Shown: one piece after another, positions 1 through 6,662 of the stretch
How positions within the stretch are numbered: position 1 is the first letter of the stretch
Layout: each line of letters begins with the position of its first letter
Program-made: the position numbers and the translations under genes
The notes under the pieces: generated by a model
Seen by the model: only the letters and a program-made list of their open reading frames with translations
Database searches by the model: none
Told to the model about the DNA's origin: nothing
Assembly (NCBI GenBank): GCA_964574605.1
Contig: CAZNOK010000202.1
Location: 1 to 9,547 of the forward strand
Source: CAIKAP01 sp964574605
Lineage (GTDB): Bacteria > Verrucomicrobiota > Verrucomicrobiia > Palsa-1439
Direction: 5' to 3'
Length of the DNA: 9,547 nucleotides

Positions 1-2045
1 CCGTCACCATCGTTGGGAACCTCGCGGCGCTCAACATTGGTGAATCCGTGCGCGCGCAAGGCCGTTGGGTCATGCACAAACAATTCGGACGCCAGTTCGC
101 CGTCGAGAAATTCGTGTCAGTCCTGCCGCGCACGGTCGTCGGCATCAAGAAGTACCTCGGCAGCGGCCTCGTCAAGGGCATTGGCGTGAAGTTCGCCGAC
201 CGCATCGTCGAAAAGTTTGGCGAAAAGACTTTCGAGGTGATTGACCAGTTCTCCGGCAAACTCCGCGACGTTGAAGGCATCGGCCCCGAACGCGCCCGTC
301 GCATTCGGGAAGCGTGGGTACAGCAGAAAGCCGTGCGTGACATTATGATTTTCCTCCAAGGCCACGGCATCGGCAGCGCTCATGCCGCCAAGATCTACAA
401 GCATTACGGCGACCGCGCCATCGCCGTCGTTCGCGAGAACCCCTACCGGCTGGCGAAAGACATCACCGGCATCGGATTCAAGACCGCCGACGGTATCGCC
501 TCCAAGCTCGGTATCGCGGCCGACTCCGTCCATCGTCTCAAGGCCGGCGTGATCCACACGCTCGAAAGCGCCACCGATGACGGGCATTGCTGTTTGCCAC
601 GTGAAATGCTCACGCAAGCCGCCGCCGAACTACTCGGCGTCGAACTTCGTCCTGTCGAGAATGCCATTAACTTACTTGCGCTGGCACACGACATCGCCGT
701 CGAGGACGAATTCGTTTATCTCGCGGGACTGCACCGCGCCGAGTGCGGCGTCGCCGCAAGAGTGCATGGATTGCTTGCCGCCAAGACCGCGTTGCCCGCG
801 CTTGATCTCGACAAGGCGCTCACGTGGGTCCAGCAGAAAACCGGCGTCGCGCTTGCCGAGGCGCAGCAGCAAGCCGTGCGAATGGCGCTGACCTCGAAAC
901 TCTCCATCATCACCGGTGGTCCCGGTGTCGGCAAGACCACCATCGTCAACAGCATCGTCAAAATCGCCCAAGCAAAAGGCGGCACCGTGCTTTTGGCCGC
1001 GCCAACCGGTCGCGCCGCGAAACGAATGAGTGAAGCCACCGGCGTCCCGGCGCAGACGATCCATCGTTTGCTCCGCTATGACCCACACGAGGGCGGTTTC
1101 ACGATGAACGAGCAGCGGCCACTCAAGGGCGCCATCATCGTGATTGACGAGACTTCGATGCTCGATATTCCCCTCGCCTATCACCTCCTGAAGGCCGTGC
1201 CGCCAACCGCGTCCGTGGTTTTCGTCGGCGACGTTGACCAATTGCCGTCCGTCGGGCCGGGTAGTTTTCTCGCCGATATGATTTGTTCCGGCATTGTTCC
1301 GGTCGCCCGGCTCACTGAAATCTTTCGGCAGGCGAAGAACAGTTTCATCATCACTAACGCCCACCGTGTGAACGAAGGCCAGATGCCGGTCTTCAACGCG
1401 CCGGACGAGAGCGATTTCTTTTTCATCCAGCAGGACGACCCGGAGAAAGCTCTAGCCACCGTGCGGACGCTGTGTGTCGAGCGCATTCCGAAGAAGTTCC
1501 GTCTCGACCCGATGCGTGACATTCAGGTACTGACCCCGATGCACAAAGGCGTATGCGGCTCGGAGAACCTGAACCGCGAGCTGGCGGCGGCGTTGAATCC
1601 GACAGGGCCGCACGTACAGCGGTTTGGTCGGATGTTGCGTGTCGGCGACCGCGTGATGCAGACGTGCAACGACTACGACAAAGATGTTTTCAATGGCGAC
1701 CTCGGCATCGTGAAACGGATTGACCTCGTGGATCAACAGTTGATCGCGGAAATGGACGAGCGCGAAGTGGCGTATGATTTCGAGGAGTTGGACGAATTGT
1801 TGCCCGCCTACGCAATCAGCGTCCACAAGTCGCAGGGCAACGAGTACCCGTGTGTGGTCGTGCCGGTCTTGACGCAGCACTTTATCCTGCTCCAACGGAA
1901 CCTGCTTTACACCGCTATTACTCGTGGACGGAAGCTGGTAATCCTAGTCGGCTCAAAGAAGGCGCTGGCCATCGCCATCCGCAACAATCGCACCTCGTCG
2001 CGGCACAGTCGGTTGCGGGAGAGGCTCTGCGCAAATTCCGATTGA
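1..2045 (+). CDS. recD2: RecD2-type ATP-dependent DNA helicase (SF1B), 5' end cut by window edge
   Basis: RecD2-like 5'-to-3' DNA helicase, a RecBCD-independent RecD homologue linked to DNA repair and replication-fork processing. The frame is open from base 3, and residues before the GTG at 48 (VTIVGNLAALNIGES) fit the family's N-terminal OB-like domain, so that GTG is internal and roughly 40-60 residues lie outside the window. Helix-hairpin-helix repeats follow (GLVKGIGVKFADRI, VEGIGPERARRI, HGIGSAHAAKI, ITGIGFKTADGI; about 150-520). Helicase motifs are in order: Walker A GGPGVGKTT (915-941), Walker B IVIDETSM with Asp-Glu at 1146-1151, motif III GDVDQLPSVGPGSF (near 1230-1270), LTEIFRQA (near 1311), a C-terminal SH3-like insert (RVGDRVMQTCNDY), then AISVHKSQGNEYP and LLYTAITRGRK (near 1809-1935). 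All catalytic motifs look intact. It is probably co-transcribed with the FHA gene 64 bp downstream. Family assignment is strong; the cellular role is from family knowledge. Confidence 0.95.
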   Translation, partial: VTIVGNLAALNIGESVRAQGRWVMHKQFGRQFAVEKFVSVLPRTVVGIKKYLGSGLVKGIGVKFADRIVEKFGEKTFEVIDQFSGKLRDVEGIGPERARRIREAWVQQKAVRDIMIFLQGHGIGSAHAAKIYKHYGDRAIAVVRENPYRLAKDITGIGFKTADGIASKLGIAADSVHRLKAGVIHTLESATDDGHCCLPREMLTQAAAELLGVELRPVENAINLLALAHDIAVEDEFVYLAGLHRAECGVAARVHGLLAAKTALPALDLDKALTWVQQKTGVALAEAQQQAVRMALTSKLSIITGGPGVGKTTIVNSIVKIAQAKGGTVLLAAPTGRAAKRMSEATGVPAQTIHRLLRYDPHEGGFTMNEQRPLKGAIIVIDETSMLDIPLAYHLLKAVPPTASVVFVGDVDQLPSVGPGSFLADMICSGIVPVARLTEIFRQAKNSFIITNAHRVNEGQMPVFNAPDESDFFFIQQDDPEKALATVRTLCVERIPKKFRLDPMRDIQVLTPMHKGVCGSENLNRELAAALNPTGPHVQRFGRMLRVGDRVMQTCNDYDKDVFNGDLGIVKRIDLVDQQLIAEMDEREVAYDFEELDELLPAYAISVHKSQGNEYPCVVVPVLTQHFILLQRNLLYTAITRGRKLVILVGSKKALAIAIRNNRTSSRHSRLRERLCANSD

Positions 2046-2090
2046 CTTGTAAGCCGTCTGCTTGCATCATGCGTTACGTTTCAATCGGTT

Positions 2091-2099
2091 GAGGAAGAG
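2091..2099 (+). promoter_or_regulatory. Ribosome-binding site of the FHA gene
   Basis: The purine run GAGGAAGAG lies about 10 nt before the ATG at 2110 and is a plausible Shine-Dalgarno sequence. It supports 2110 as the start rather than the in-frame ATG at 2062. The 48 bases between the two would encode a basic stretch (HHALRFNRLRKRISA) not expected before an FHA domain. I found no convincing promoter in the 64-bp gap after recD2, consistent with read-through from recD2. Confidence 0.6.
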
Positions 2100-2109
2100 A
2101 ATTTCAGCC

Positions 2110-2622
2110 ATGCCAAAACTCCATATTCTATCAGGTGTTCTCGAAGGCAAAGTGTATGACTTGGTCGAGGAGCGTGTGACCATTGGCCGCGCGATGGACA
2201 ACATGATCCGCTTGGAAGACGGAACCGTCTCCCATCACCATGCCATGCTGGTTCTGGAGGGCATGGATTACAAACTGCGCGACCTCAACTCCACCAACGG
2301 CACCCGCGTCAATGGGATGCGCATCGTCGAAACCCGCATCAGTCACGGCGACCAAATCCGCCTTGGCTCCGTGGAAATGCGCTACGAAGGCGACGCCAAG
2401 AAAGCCAGCCAGCCATTGCCCCCCTCGCAAACCGGCGTGGACCTCGCCGATATCGGCCAGCGCCCCGCCGCGCCGCAGACTTTCAGTTCCGTCTCGCCAT
2501 TCGGTCGCAAGAAGAAGACTGGACCCGGGATCTGGCTGTGGATCGTTATCGGCCTTGGCATTGCTGCCGCGGCAGCGGTTGTAGTCGTCTGGTACCTGCT
2601 TACGAGGCTGAAGACGGGCTAG
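2110..2622 (+). CDS. FHA-domain protein with C-terminal membrane anchor
   Basis: A 170-residue protein. Residues about 1-93 form a forkhead-associated (FHA) domain, a phosphothreonine-binding module. The diagnostic positions are present: Gly26-Arg27 (TIGR), Ser41 and His44 (SHHHA), and Asn60 to Gly64 (NSTNGT), so phosphopeptide binding is expected to be intact. A Pro/Ser-rich linker (about 94-133) leads to a basic patch (RKKK, 133-136). A single hydrophobic segment (about 141-164, WLWIVIGLGIAAAAAVVVVW) ends six residues before the C-terminus. With no N-terminal signal peptide, this reads as a tail-anchored protein with the FHA domain in the cytoplasm. The gene follows recD2 in the same direction, and its last 23 bases overlap the 3' end of hemB on the other strand. 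The partner, presumably a Thr-phosphorylated protein of a Ser/Thr kinase pathway, is not visible. Domain call is firm; function unknown. Confidence 0.9.
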   Translation: MPKLHILSGVLEGKVYDLVEERVTIGRAMDNMIRLEDGTVSHHHAMLVLEGMDYKLRDLNSTNGTRVNGMRIVETRISHGDQIRLGSVEMRYEGDAKKASQPLPPSQTGVDLADIGQRPAAPQTFSSVSPFGRKKKTGPGIWLWIVIGLGIAAAAAVVVVWYLLTRLKTG

Positions 2623-3580
2623 CCAGCCAGCGCGCCACGTCCTTCGCCCAGTACGTCAGGATAATATCCGCGCCTGCCCGTCGGAAGGCCGTCATCATCT
2701 CCAGCACCACGGCCTTTTCATCAAGCCAGCCGTTGGCTGCTGCCGCCTTGACCATCGCGTACTCCCCGCTCACGTCATAGACAGCCACCGGATAGCCGAA
2801 CTTCTCCTTCACGCGTCGCACCAAGTCCAAGTACGCCAACGCCGGTTTCACCATCACAATGTCAGCGCCCTCCGCAATATCCAACGCCACCTCGCGCAAG
2901 GCCTCGTTCGCGTTGGCGCAGTCCATTTGGTACGCGCGGCGGTCGCCGAAACGCGGCGCGCTCTCCGCCGCCTCGCGGAACGGCCCGTAAAATGCCGACG
3001 CAAACTTCGCCGCGTAACTCATGATCGGCGTCTCTGTGTGCCCCGCGCGGTCGAGCGCCGCGCGAATGGCCGCCACTCGACCATCCATCATGTCGCTTGG
3101 CGCGACAACGTCTGCCCCTGCATCGGCGTACGCCACCGCCGCCTTCGCCAACAAGGGCAGTGTCGCGTCGTTGTCCACGCGCCCGTTGCGCACGATGCCG
3201 CAATGTCCGTGGCTCATGTACTCGCACAAACACACATCGGCGATTACCAGAAGCCCCGGCGCCTCCTTCTTCAACGCCCGCACCGCCTTCGGCACGATGC
3301 CACATGCGCCGGAAGCGCGTTCATCCTTCTTGTCGGGGATGCCGAACAGGATCACTGCGGGCACGCCGCCGGCAAATGCCTCAGCGGCTTCCTTCACCAG
3401 TTCGTCCACGGAAAGTTGAAACTGTCCGGGCATCGAACCGATTGGACGCCGTAGCCGGCGACCCTCCCGCACAAACAACGGAAGCACTAGATGATGCACG
3501 GACACTTCCGTCTCGCGCACCAACGCTCGCAGCGCGGCGCTCTGACGGAGCCGACGGGGACGATACGCGGGAAAGTTCAT
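2600..3580 (-). CDS. hemB: Delta-aminolevulinic acid dehydratase (porphobilinogen synthase)
   Basis: A cytoplasmic enzyme condensing two 5-aminolevulinate molecules to porphobilinogen, the first common step of tetrapyrrole (heme) synthesis. It has 326 residues, the normal length. The two Schiff-base lysines are visible: Lys192 in SYAAKFASAFYGPF and Lys245 in IVMVKPALAYLD. The metal loop DVCLCEYMSHGHCG carries Cys117, Cys119 and Cys127, the cysteine-rich zinc-type site, rather than the Asp-rich magnesium-type variant. The YQMDCANANEAL segment (217-228) and the C-terminal DIILTYWAKDVARWL are also typical. The ATG at 3580 gives the family's usual N-terminus (YRPRRLRQSAALRALVRET). No other heme gene is adjacent. 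It is divergent from xseA (101 bp between start codons) and its 3' end runs 23 bp into the FHA gene. No Shine-Dalgarno precedes the ATG; see the promoter entry. Confidence 0.97.
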   Translation of the reverse strand: MNFPAYRPRRLRQSAALRALVRETEVSVHHLVLPLFVREGRRLRRPIGSMPGQFQLSVDELVKEAAEAFAGGVPAVILFGIPDKKDERASGACGIVPKAVRALKKEAPGLLVIADVCLCEYMSHGHCGIVRNGRVDNDATLPLLAKAAVAYADAGADVVAPSDMMDGRVAAIRAALDRAGHTETPIMSYAAKFASAFYGPFREAAESAPRFGDRRAYQMDCANANEALREVALDIAEGADIVMVKPALAYLDLVRRVKEKFGYPVAVYDVSGEYAMVKAAAANGWLDEKAVVLEMMTAFRRAGADIILTYWAKDVARWLASPSSAS

Positions 3581-3589
3581 TTGCAGCGG

Positions 3590-3618
3590 ATACTAAAGCC
3601 GAATCACCCGGCGCGCAA
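3590..3618 (-). promoter_or_regulatory. Candidate hemB promoter, near-leaderless
   Basis: Read on the minus strand: -35-like TTGCGC (3618-3613), a 17-bp spacer, then -10-like TAGTAT (3595-3590), ending 9 nt before the hemB ATG. The transcript would carry at most about three untranslated bases. The -35 matches consensus at only three positions. The support is the ideal spacing together with the same layout at three other gene starts in this window. Confidence 0.45.
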
Positions 3619-3666
3619 GCGATTCCGCCGATCCGCGTTTCTCCGCCGGAACAAATCCGGAACTTG

Positions 3667-3675
3667 TGCTATACT
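3667..3675 (+). promoter_or_regulatory. Candidate xseA extended -10 promoter, leaderless
   Basis: An extended -10 element, TGC followed by TATACT (hexamer at 3670-3675), lies 6 nt before the xseA ATG. By usual -10 geometry, +1 falls on the A of the ATG, giving a leaderless mRNA. No good -35 hexamer is seen 16-18 bp upstream, which fits an extended -10 promoter. No purine-rich ribosome-binding site is present between 3661 and 3681. Confidence 0.55.
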
Positions 3676-3681
3676 GCCGCC

Positions 3682-4866
3682 ATGCCAAACGGCACGCCAC
3701 AAGTCCTTTCCGTCAGCGAACTGACACGTCGCATCAAAACGCTGCTTGAAGATGCCTGCCCAGCCGTCTGGGTCGAAGGCGAAATCTCCAATTTTGCCCT
3801 CGCCGGGTCAGGGCATTGTTACTTCACGCTCAAGGACGCCAACGCCGCGCTCTCGGTCGTCTTGTTCCGCAACGTTGCCGGCAAGCTCGGCTTCAAGCTT
3901 GCCGACGGCTTACAGGTGCTCGCGTTCGGACAGGTCAGCGTCTATGAAAAGCGCGGCCAATACCAGCTCATCGCGACCCAGTTGATGCCGAAGGGACTCG
4001 GCGCGCTCCAGCTCGCATTCGAACAACTCAAGCAGAAGCTCGCCAAGGAAGGCCTTTTCGACGCTGAACGCAAGAAGCCCATTCCCGCCCTGCCTCAGCG
4101 CATCGGCCTCGTCACGTCGCCAAGTGGCGCGGCCATCCATGATTTCCTCAAGATCATCGGGCGGCGGTTTCCAAACCTGCACATCATCATCGCGCCGGTC
4201 CGCGTCCAAGGCGAAGGCGCCGCGGAGGAAATCGCCGCTGCGGTGGACCAGTTCAACGCGCTCGATCTGGTGGACGTCGTCATCGTCACGCGCGGCGGCG
4301 GTTCGCTGGAGGATTTGTGGGCGTTCAACGAGGAAGTCGTGGCTCGAGCGATTGCCCGGTCGCGGCTGCCGACCATCTCGGCAGTCGGACACGAAATAGA
4401 TTTCACCATTGCCGATTTCGTTGCCGACCTCCGCGCGCCCACGCCGAGCGCGGCGGCGGAACTCGTCGTGCGGGCAAAGGATGACCTTCTGGCGTCGTTG
4501 GCGCAATATCAGAAACGGCTCGATAAGGACTTGCGTTACCGGCTCACCGAAGCGCGACGGCGCCTAGCTGCCTGTGTCCTGCGCCAGCCGGTTGAACTGG
4601 TGCGGCAGTATCAGCAGCAGGTGGACGACCTCGCGCATCGTTTGCGCCGCGCGACAGCCACGACGTTTCAGCAACGTCGCGCGCGGCTCGCGCAGGCGCA
4701 GACGCGGCTGGAGTTGCTCAGCCCGAAGGCGACACTCCAGCGCGGCTACAGCATCACACGGCTGGCGGATGGGAGAATCGTTAAAACCGTCAAAACCGTT
4801 AAAAGAGGCGACAATATCCGCACGCTGGTCGCAGATGGCGAGTTCGAGTCGCGCGTCAGTTCTTGA
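3682..4866 (+). CDS. xseA: Exodeoxyribonuclease VII large subunit
   Basis: Catalytic subunit of exonuclease VII, which degrades single-stranded DNA in both directions to short oligonucleotides. It has 394 residues. An N-terminal OB fold occupies about 1-105 (LSVSELTRRIKTLLE, VWVEGEISNF, GHCYFTLKD). The nuclease core follows with all four residues known to be essential in the E. coli enzyme: Asp154 (AIHDFLK), Arg204 (VTRGGGSLEDLW), His237 and Asp240 (VGHEIDFTIADFVADLRAPTPSAAAE). A coiled-coil region (about 262-350) is shorter than in E. coli XseA (456 residues), and the end RGYSITRLADGRIV plus GDNIRTLVADGEFESRV is typical. The frame is open far upstream, but 3682 matches the family N-terminus; the upstream part is antisense to hemB. 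The small-subunit gene xseB is not next to it. The 3' end overlaps araA by 11 bp. Confidence 0.96.
   Translation: MPNGTPQVLSVSELTRRIKTLLEDACPAVWVEGEISNFALAGSGHCYFTLKDANAALSVVLFRNVAGKLGFKLADGLQVLAFGQVSVYEKRGQYQLIATQLMPKGLGALQLAFEQLKQKLAKEGLFDAERKKPIPALPQRIGLVTSPSGAAIHDFLKIIGRRFPNLHIIIAPVRVQGEGAAEEIAAAVDQFNALDLVDVVIVTRGGGSLEDLWAFNEEVVARAIARSRLPTISAVGHEIDFTIADFVADLRAPTPSAAAELVVRAKDDLLASLAQYQKRLDKDLRYRLTEARRRLAACVLRQPVELVRQYQQQVDDLAHRLRRATATTFQQRRARLAQAQTRLELLSPKATLQRGYSITRLADGRIVKTVKTVKRGDNIRTLVADGEFESRVSS
4780..4806 (+). repeat. Three 9-bp tandem units inside xseA
   Basis: Three in-frame nonamers, GTTAAAACC, GTCAAAACC and GTTAAAAGA, encode VKT-VKT-VKR near the C-terminus of XseA. It is a small AT-rich island in GC-rich coding sequence. 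A lysine-rich stretch before the conserved Gly-Asp is common in the family, so the protein effect is probably slight. Confidence 0.7.
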
Positions 4867-6328
4867 CGCCGTAATACGCGTCGTTCCAGCGCAGCTCTTG
4901 CTTGATCTTTGCAACATCGGCATCCGCGCCGATGCAAACACACTCGATGCCCACGATCTCGGCGAACATCTCCAAGTGTTTCGCGGTGATCGCCTGCGAG
5001 AAACCCGTGTGGTGTGCGCCACCAGCATAAATCCACGACGCGGCGGCCGCCTTGAGATTCGGTCGCGGCACCCAGACAGCGCGCGCGACTGGCAACTTCG
5101 GCAGGTCAGCTTCCGGTTCGACGACATCCACCTCGTTCACGATCAGGCGGAACCGGTTGCCCAGATCAATGAGCGAAGCGTTGACGGCGGCACCGGCAGG
5201 GACGTTGAACACAAGGCGCGCCGGATCGGCTTTGCCGCCGATGCCCAGCGGATGAATCTCCAGCGACGGCTGGCCCACAGCAATCGTCGGACAGATTTCG
5301 AGCATGTGCGCGCCGAGCACTTTTGCCCCGCCGGGAACAAGATGGTAGGTGTAATCTTCCATGAACGACGTGCCACCGGGCAAACCGGCTGCCATCACTT
5401 TCATTACGCGGACGAGCGCCGCGGTCTTCCAGTCACCCTCAGCGCCGAAGCCGTAGCCGTCAGCCATCAACCGTTGCACGGCGAGACCGGGAAGCTGGTC
5501 GAGACCATGCAGATCCTCGAAGGTTGTTGTGAACGCTTTGAATCCCCCAGCGACAAGAAAATCCCGCATACCGAGTTCGATCTTCGCCGCGCCGCGCAGT
5601 GAGTCGGCGGCAGCACCGCACCTATACCCGGCGAGATATTTCTTCACGAGATTCTCGACGCGGCCTCTCGTGACCGCGTTGACCGCTTTGACGAGGTCGC
5701 CGACGCCGTAGCCATTGACGGAGTAGCCGAAACGAATCTGCGCCTCGACTTTGTCGCCTTCGGTCACGGCGACTTCACGCATGTTGTCGCCGAACCGGGC
5801 GACCTTTGCGCCCTGCGCGTCAGCCCACGCCGCGGCAGCGCGTGCCCACACACTGAGTTCGTCCTGCACGTCGGCGTCCTGCCAGTGACCGACAACGACG
5901 GTGCGGTTCTTCTGCAACCGCGTGCAGAGGAAACCGAACTCGCGGTCGCCGTGCGCGGCCTGGTTCAAGTTCATGAAATCCATGTCAATCGTGGCCCACG
6001 GGATTTCGCGGTTGAACTGCGTGTGCAGATGCGCAAACGGTTTTCGCAGGCTCGTCAGCCCGGCGATCCACATTTTCGCCGGCGAGAATGTGTGCATCCA
6101 GCAAATCAGCCCGATGCACTTCGACTCGTTGTTCGCCTCGCGGCAAAGCTGGCTGATCGCATCGGGCGTCGTCACCACCGGCTTGAAAACCACCTTGACC
6201 GGCAACGCGCTGTTGAGCGCCTTGGCGACCTTCTGGGAATTGGCAGCCACTTGGTTGAGAGTTTCCGGGCCGTAGAGACCTTGGCTGCCGGTGACAAACC
6301 ACGCTTCATACTGTTTGAGATTGATCAT
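4856..6328 (-). CDS. araA: L-arabinose isomerase
   Basis: Interconverts L-arabinose and L-ribulose, the first step of bacterial L-arabinose catabolism; cytoplasmic and usually manganese-dependent. With the start at 6328 the protein has 490 residues, close to E. coli AraA (500), and is collinear with it throughout: YEAWFVTGSQGLYGPETL at the N-terminus, HTFSPAKMWIAGL, DMDFMNLNQAAHG, FGDNMREVAVTEGDKV and AFTTTFEDLHGLDQLPGLAV. The metal and catalytic residues are present: Glu297 (AEGDWKTAAL), Glu324 (SFMEDYTYH), His341 (GAHMLEICP) and the His439/His440 pair (AGGAHHTGFS). An in-frame ATG at 6352 would add MRAFTGRA, but it lies inside the spacer of a strong promoter, so 6328 is preferred. No araB or araD flanks it. 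The 3' end overlaps xseA by 11 bp; the 5' side faces the symporter gene across a structured intergenic region. Confidence 0.97.
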   Translation of the reverse strand: MINLKQYEAWFVTGSQGLYGPETLNQVAANSQKVAKALNSALPVKVVFKPVVTTPDAISQLCREANNESKCIGLICWMHTFSPAKMWIAGLTSLRKPFAHLHTQFNREIPWATIDMDFMNLNQAAHGDREFGFLCTRLQKNRTVVVGHWQDADVQDELSVWARAAAAWADAQGAKVARFGDNMREVAVTEGDKVEAQIRFGYSVNGYGVGDLVKAVNAVTRGRVENLVKKYLAGYRCGAAADSLRGAAKIELGMRDFLVAGGFKAFTTTFEDLHGLDQLPGLAVQRLMADGYGFGAEGDWKTAALVRVMKVMAAGLPGGTSFMEDYTYHLVPGGAKVLGAHMLEICPTIAVGQPSLEIHPLGIGGKADPARLVFNVPAGAAVNASLIDLGNRFRLIVNEVDVVEPEADLPKLPVARAVWVPRPNLKAAAASWIYAGGAHHTGFSQAITAKHLEMFAEIVGIECVCIGADADVAKIKQELRWNDAYYGVKN

Positions 6329-6337
6329 GGCCCGGCC

Positions 6338-6366
6338 AGTAAATGCCCGCATAGAAACGTTGTCAA
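6338..6366 (-). promoter_or_regulatory. araA promoter, sigma-70 type, near-leaderless
   Basis: Read on the minus strand: a perfect -35 TTGACA (6366-6361), a 17-bp spacer, and -10-like TTTACT (6343-6338), with 9 nt to the ATG at 6328. This is the best sigma-70-like promoter in the window. It decides the start codon, because the alternative ATG at 6352 would lie upstream of the -10 and outside the transcript. The intervening 9 nt are all G or C, with no ribosome-binding site. Confidence 0.7.
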
Positions 6367-6376
6367 GAACGCTGTA

Positions 6377-6398
6377 CTCATCACGCTCCGCGTGATGT
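6377..6398. repeat. 22-bp direct repeat, copy 1, containing a perfect dyad
   Basis: This copy matches 6556-6577 at 20 of 22 positions in the same orientation. It contains the perfect inverted repeat CATCACGC (6379-6386) and GCGTGATG (6390-6397) around the trinucleotide TCC. The dyad centre is about 25 bp upstream of the araA -35 element, a suitable position for an activator or regulator site. As RNA it would form an 8-bp stem with a 3-nt loop, but no T-run follows on either strand, so an intrinsic terminator is unlikely. Confidence 0.6.
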
Positions 6399-6497
6399 TC
6401 GGGTCAACCTCACGGGAAGCGCAAGAATTGTGCTGCGCTCATCAATCAAACACTCCGGCACGGAACACCCCGGACTGCGCGCGTCCCATGGCGACCG

Positions 6498-6525
6498 TAA
6501 TAATGCTACATATGTAGTGTTATTA
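6498..6525. promoter_or_regulatory. 28-bp dyad, candidate operator
   Basis: The perfect 12-bp palindrome CTACATATGTAG (6506-6517) is flanked by TAATAA (6498-6503) on the left and TTATTA (6520-6525) on the right. The only break in symmetry is a TG dinucleotide on each side, which would give G-U pairs in RNA. It is an AT-rich island in GC-rich surroundings, about 130 bp upstream of the araA -35 and 100 bp upstream of the putative symporter -35. That fits a binding site for a dimeric regulator serving both divergent genes. The regulator is not encoded in the window. Confidence 0.55.
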
Positions 6526-6555
6526 AGGTAAGCACACGCAGGCGCACACAGAGTG

Positions 6556-6577
6556 CTCATCACGCTCCGCCTGACGT
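6556..6577. repeat. 22-bp direct repeat, copy 2
   Basis: The second copy of the element at 6377-6398 differs at two positions, both in its right half, so the internal dyad is weakened to 6 of 8 pairs. The invariant left half (CTCATCACGCTCCGC) suggests that half is the conserved recognition part, or that this is a small dispersed repeat family. It lies about 50 bp upstream of the putative symporter -35. Confidence 0.55.
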
Positions 6578-6626
6578 CGCGGACGGCCTCCGCGGAGCCT
6601 GAGGATTACGGAGCGAAAAAACCTGT

Positions 6627-6654
6627 TTGCACTGGCACGATGCTCTGATAGCAT
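6627..6654 (+). promoter_or_regulatory. Candidate symporter promoter, near-leaderless
   Basis: TTGCAC (6627-6632), a 16-bp spacer and TAGCAT (6649-6654), then 8 nt to the ATG at 6663. Each hexamer matches consensus at four of six positions, so it is weak alone. It repeats the layout at hemB, xseA and araA: a -10 right against the start codon and no Shine-Dalgarno. Confidence 0.35.
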
Positions 6655-6662
6655 CCGCGCCC

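Larger units (their letters stand above)
6329..6662. other. Intergenic control region between araA and symporter gene
   Basis: A 334-bp stretch without a credible gene. It holds the araA promoter (minus strand), a perfect hairpin inside the first copy of a 22-bp repeat, a 28-bp AT-rich dyad in the middle, the second repeat copy, a CTCCGCGGAG palindrome (6588-6597), and a weak promoter for the symporter gene. Open frames across it are short or are extensions of antisense frames over araA, and none resembles a known protein. I see no tRNA or other recognisable RNA gene here. Confidence 0.7.

Noticed and set aside
3097..3681. Upstream in-frame extension of xseA by 195 codons
   Set aside because: It is antisense to hemB, Arg/Pro-rich, and unlike any XseA N-terminus. 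The ATG at 3682 matches the family start and has a promoter just before it.
4574..5602. Plus-strand open frame of 342 codons spanning the xseA end and part of araA
   Set aside because: It overlaps two well-supported genes in other frames, and its product is Arg/Ser-rich with no recognisable domain.
6352..6352. ATG at 6352 as the araA start
   Set aside because: It lies in the spacer of the TTGACA/TTTACT promoter, so it would be upstream of the transcript start. AraA homologues align from the ATG at 6328.
6379..6397. Hairpin upstream of araA as an intrinsic terminator
   Set aside because: No T-run follows on either strand and no gene ends there. A regulatory or repeat role fits better.
5885..6517. 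Plus-strand open frame of 210 codons opposite the araA 5' part and running into the intergenic region
   Set aside because: Most of it is antisense to conserved AraA sequence, and the intergenic part shows no protein-like pattern or ribosome-binding site.
6633..6647. TGGCAC before the symporter as a sigma-54 -24 element
   Set aside because: The matching -12 element (TTGC with GC at the right spacing) is absent; the bases there read CTCTG.
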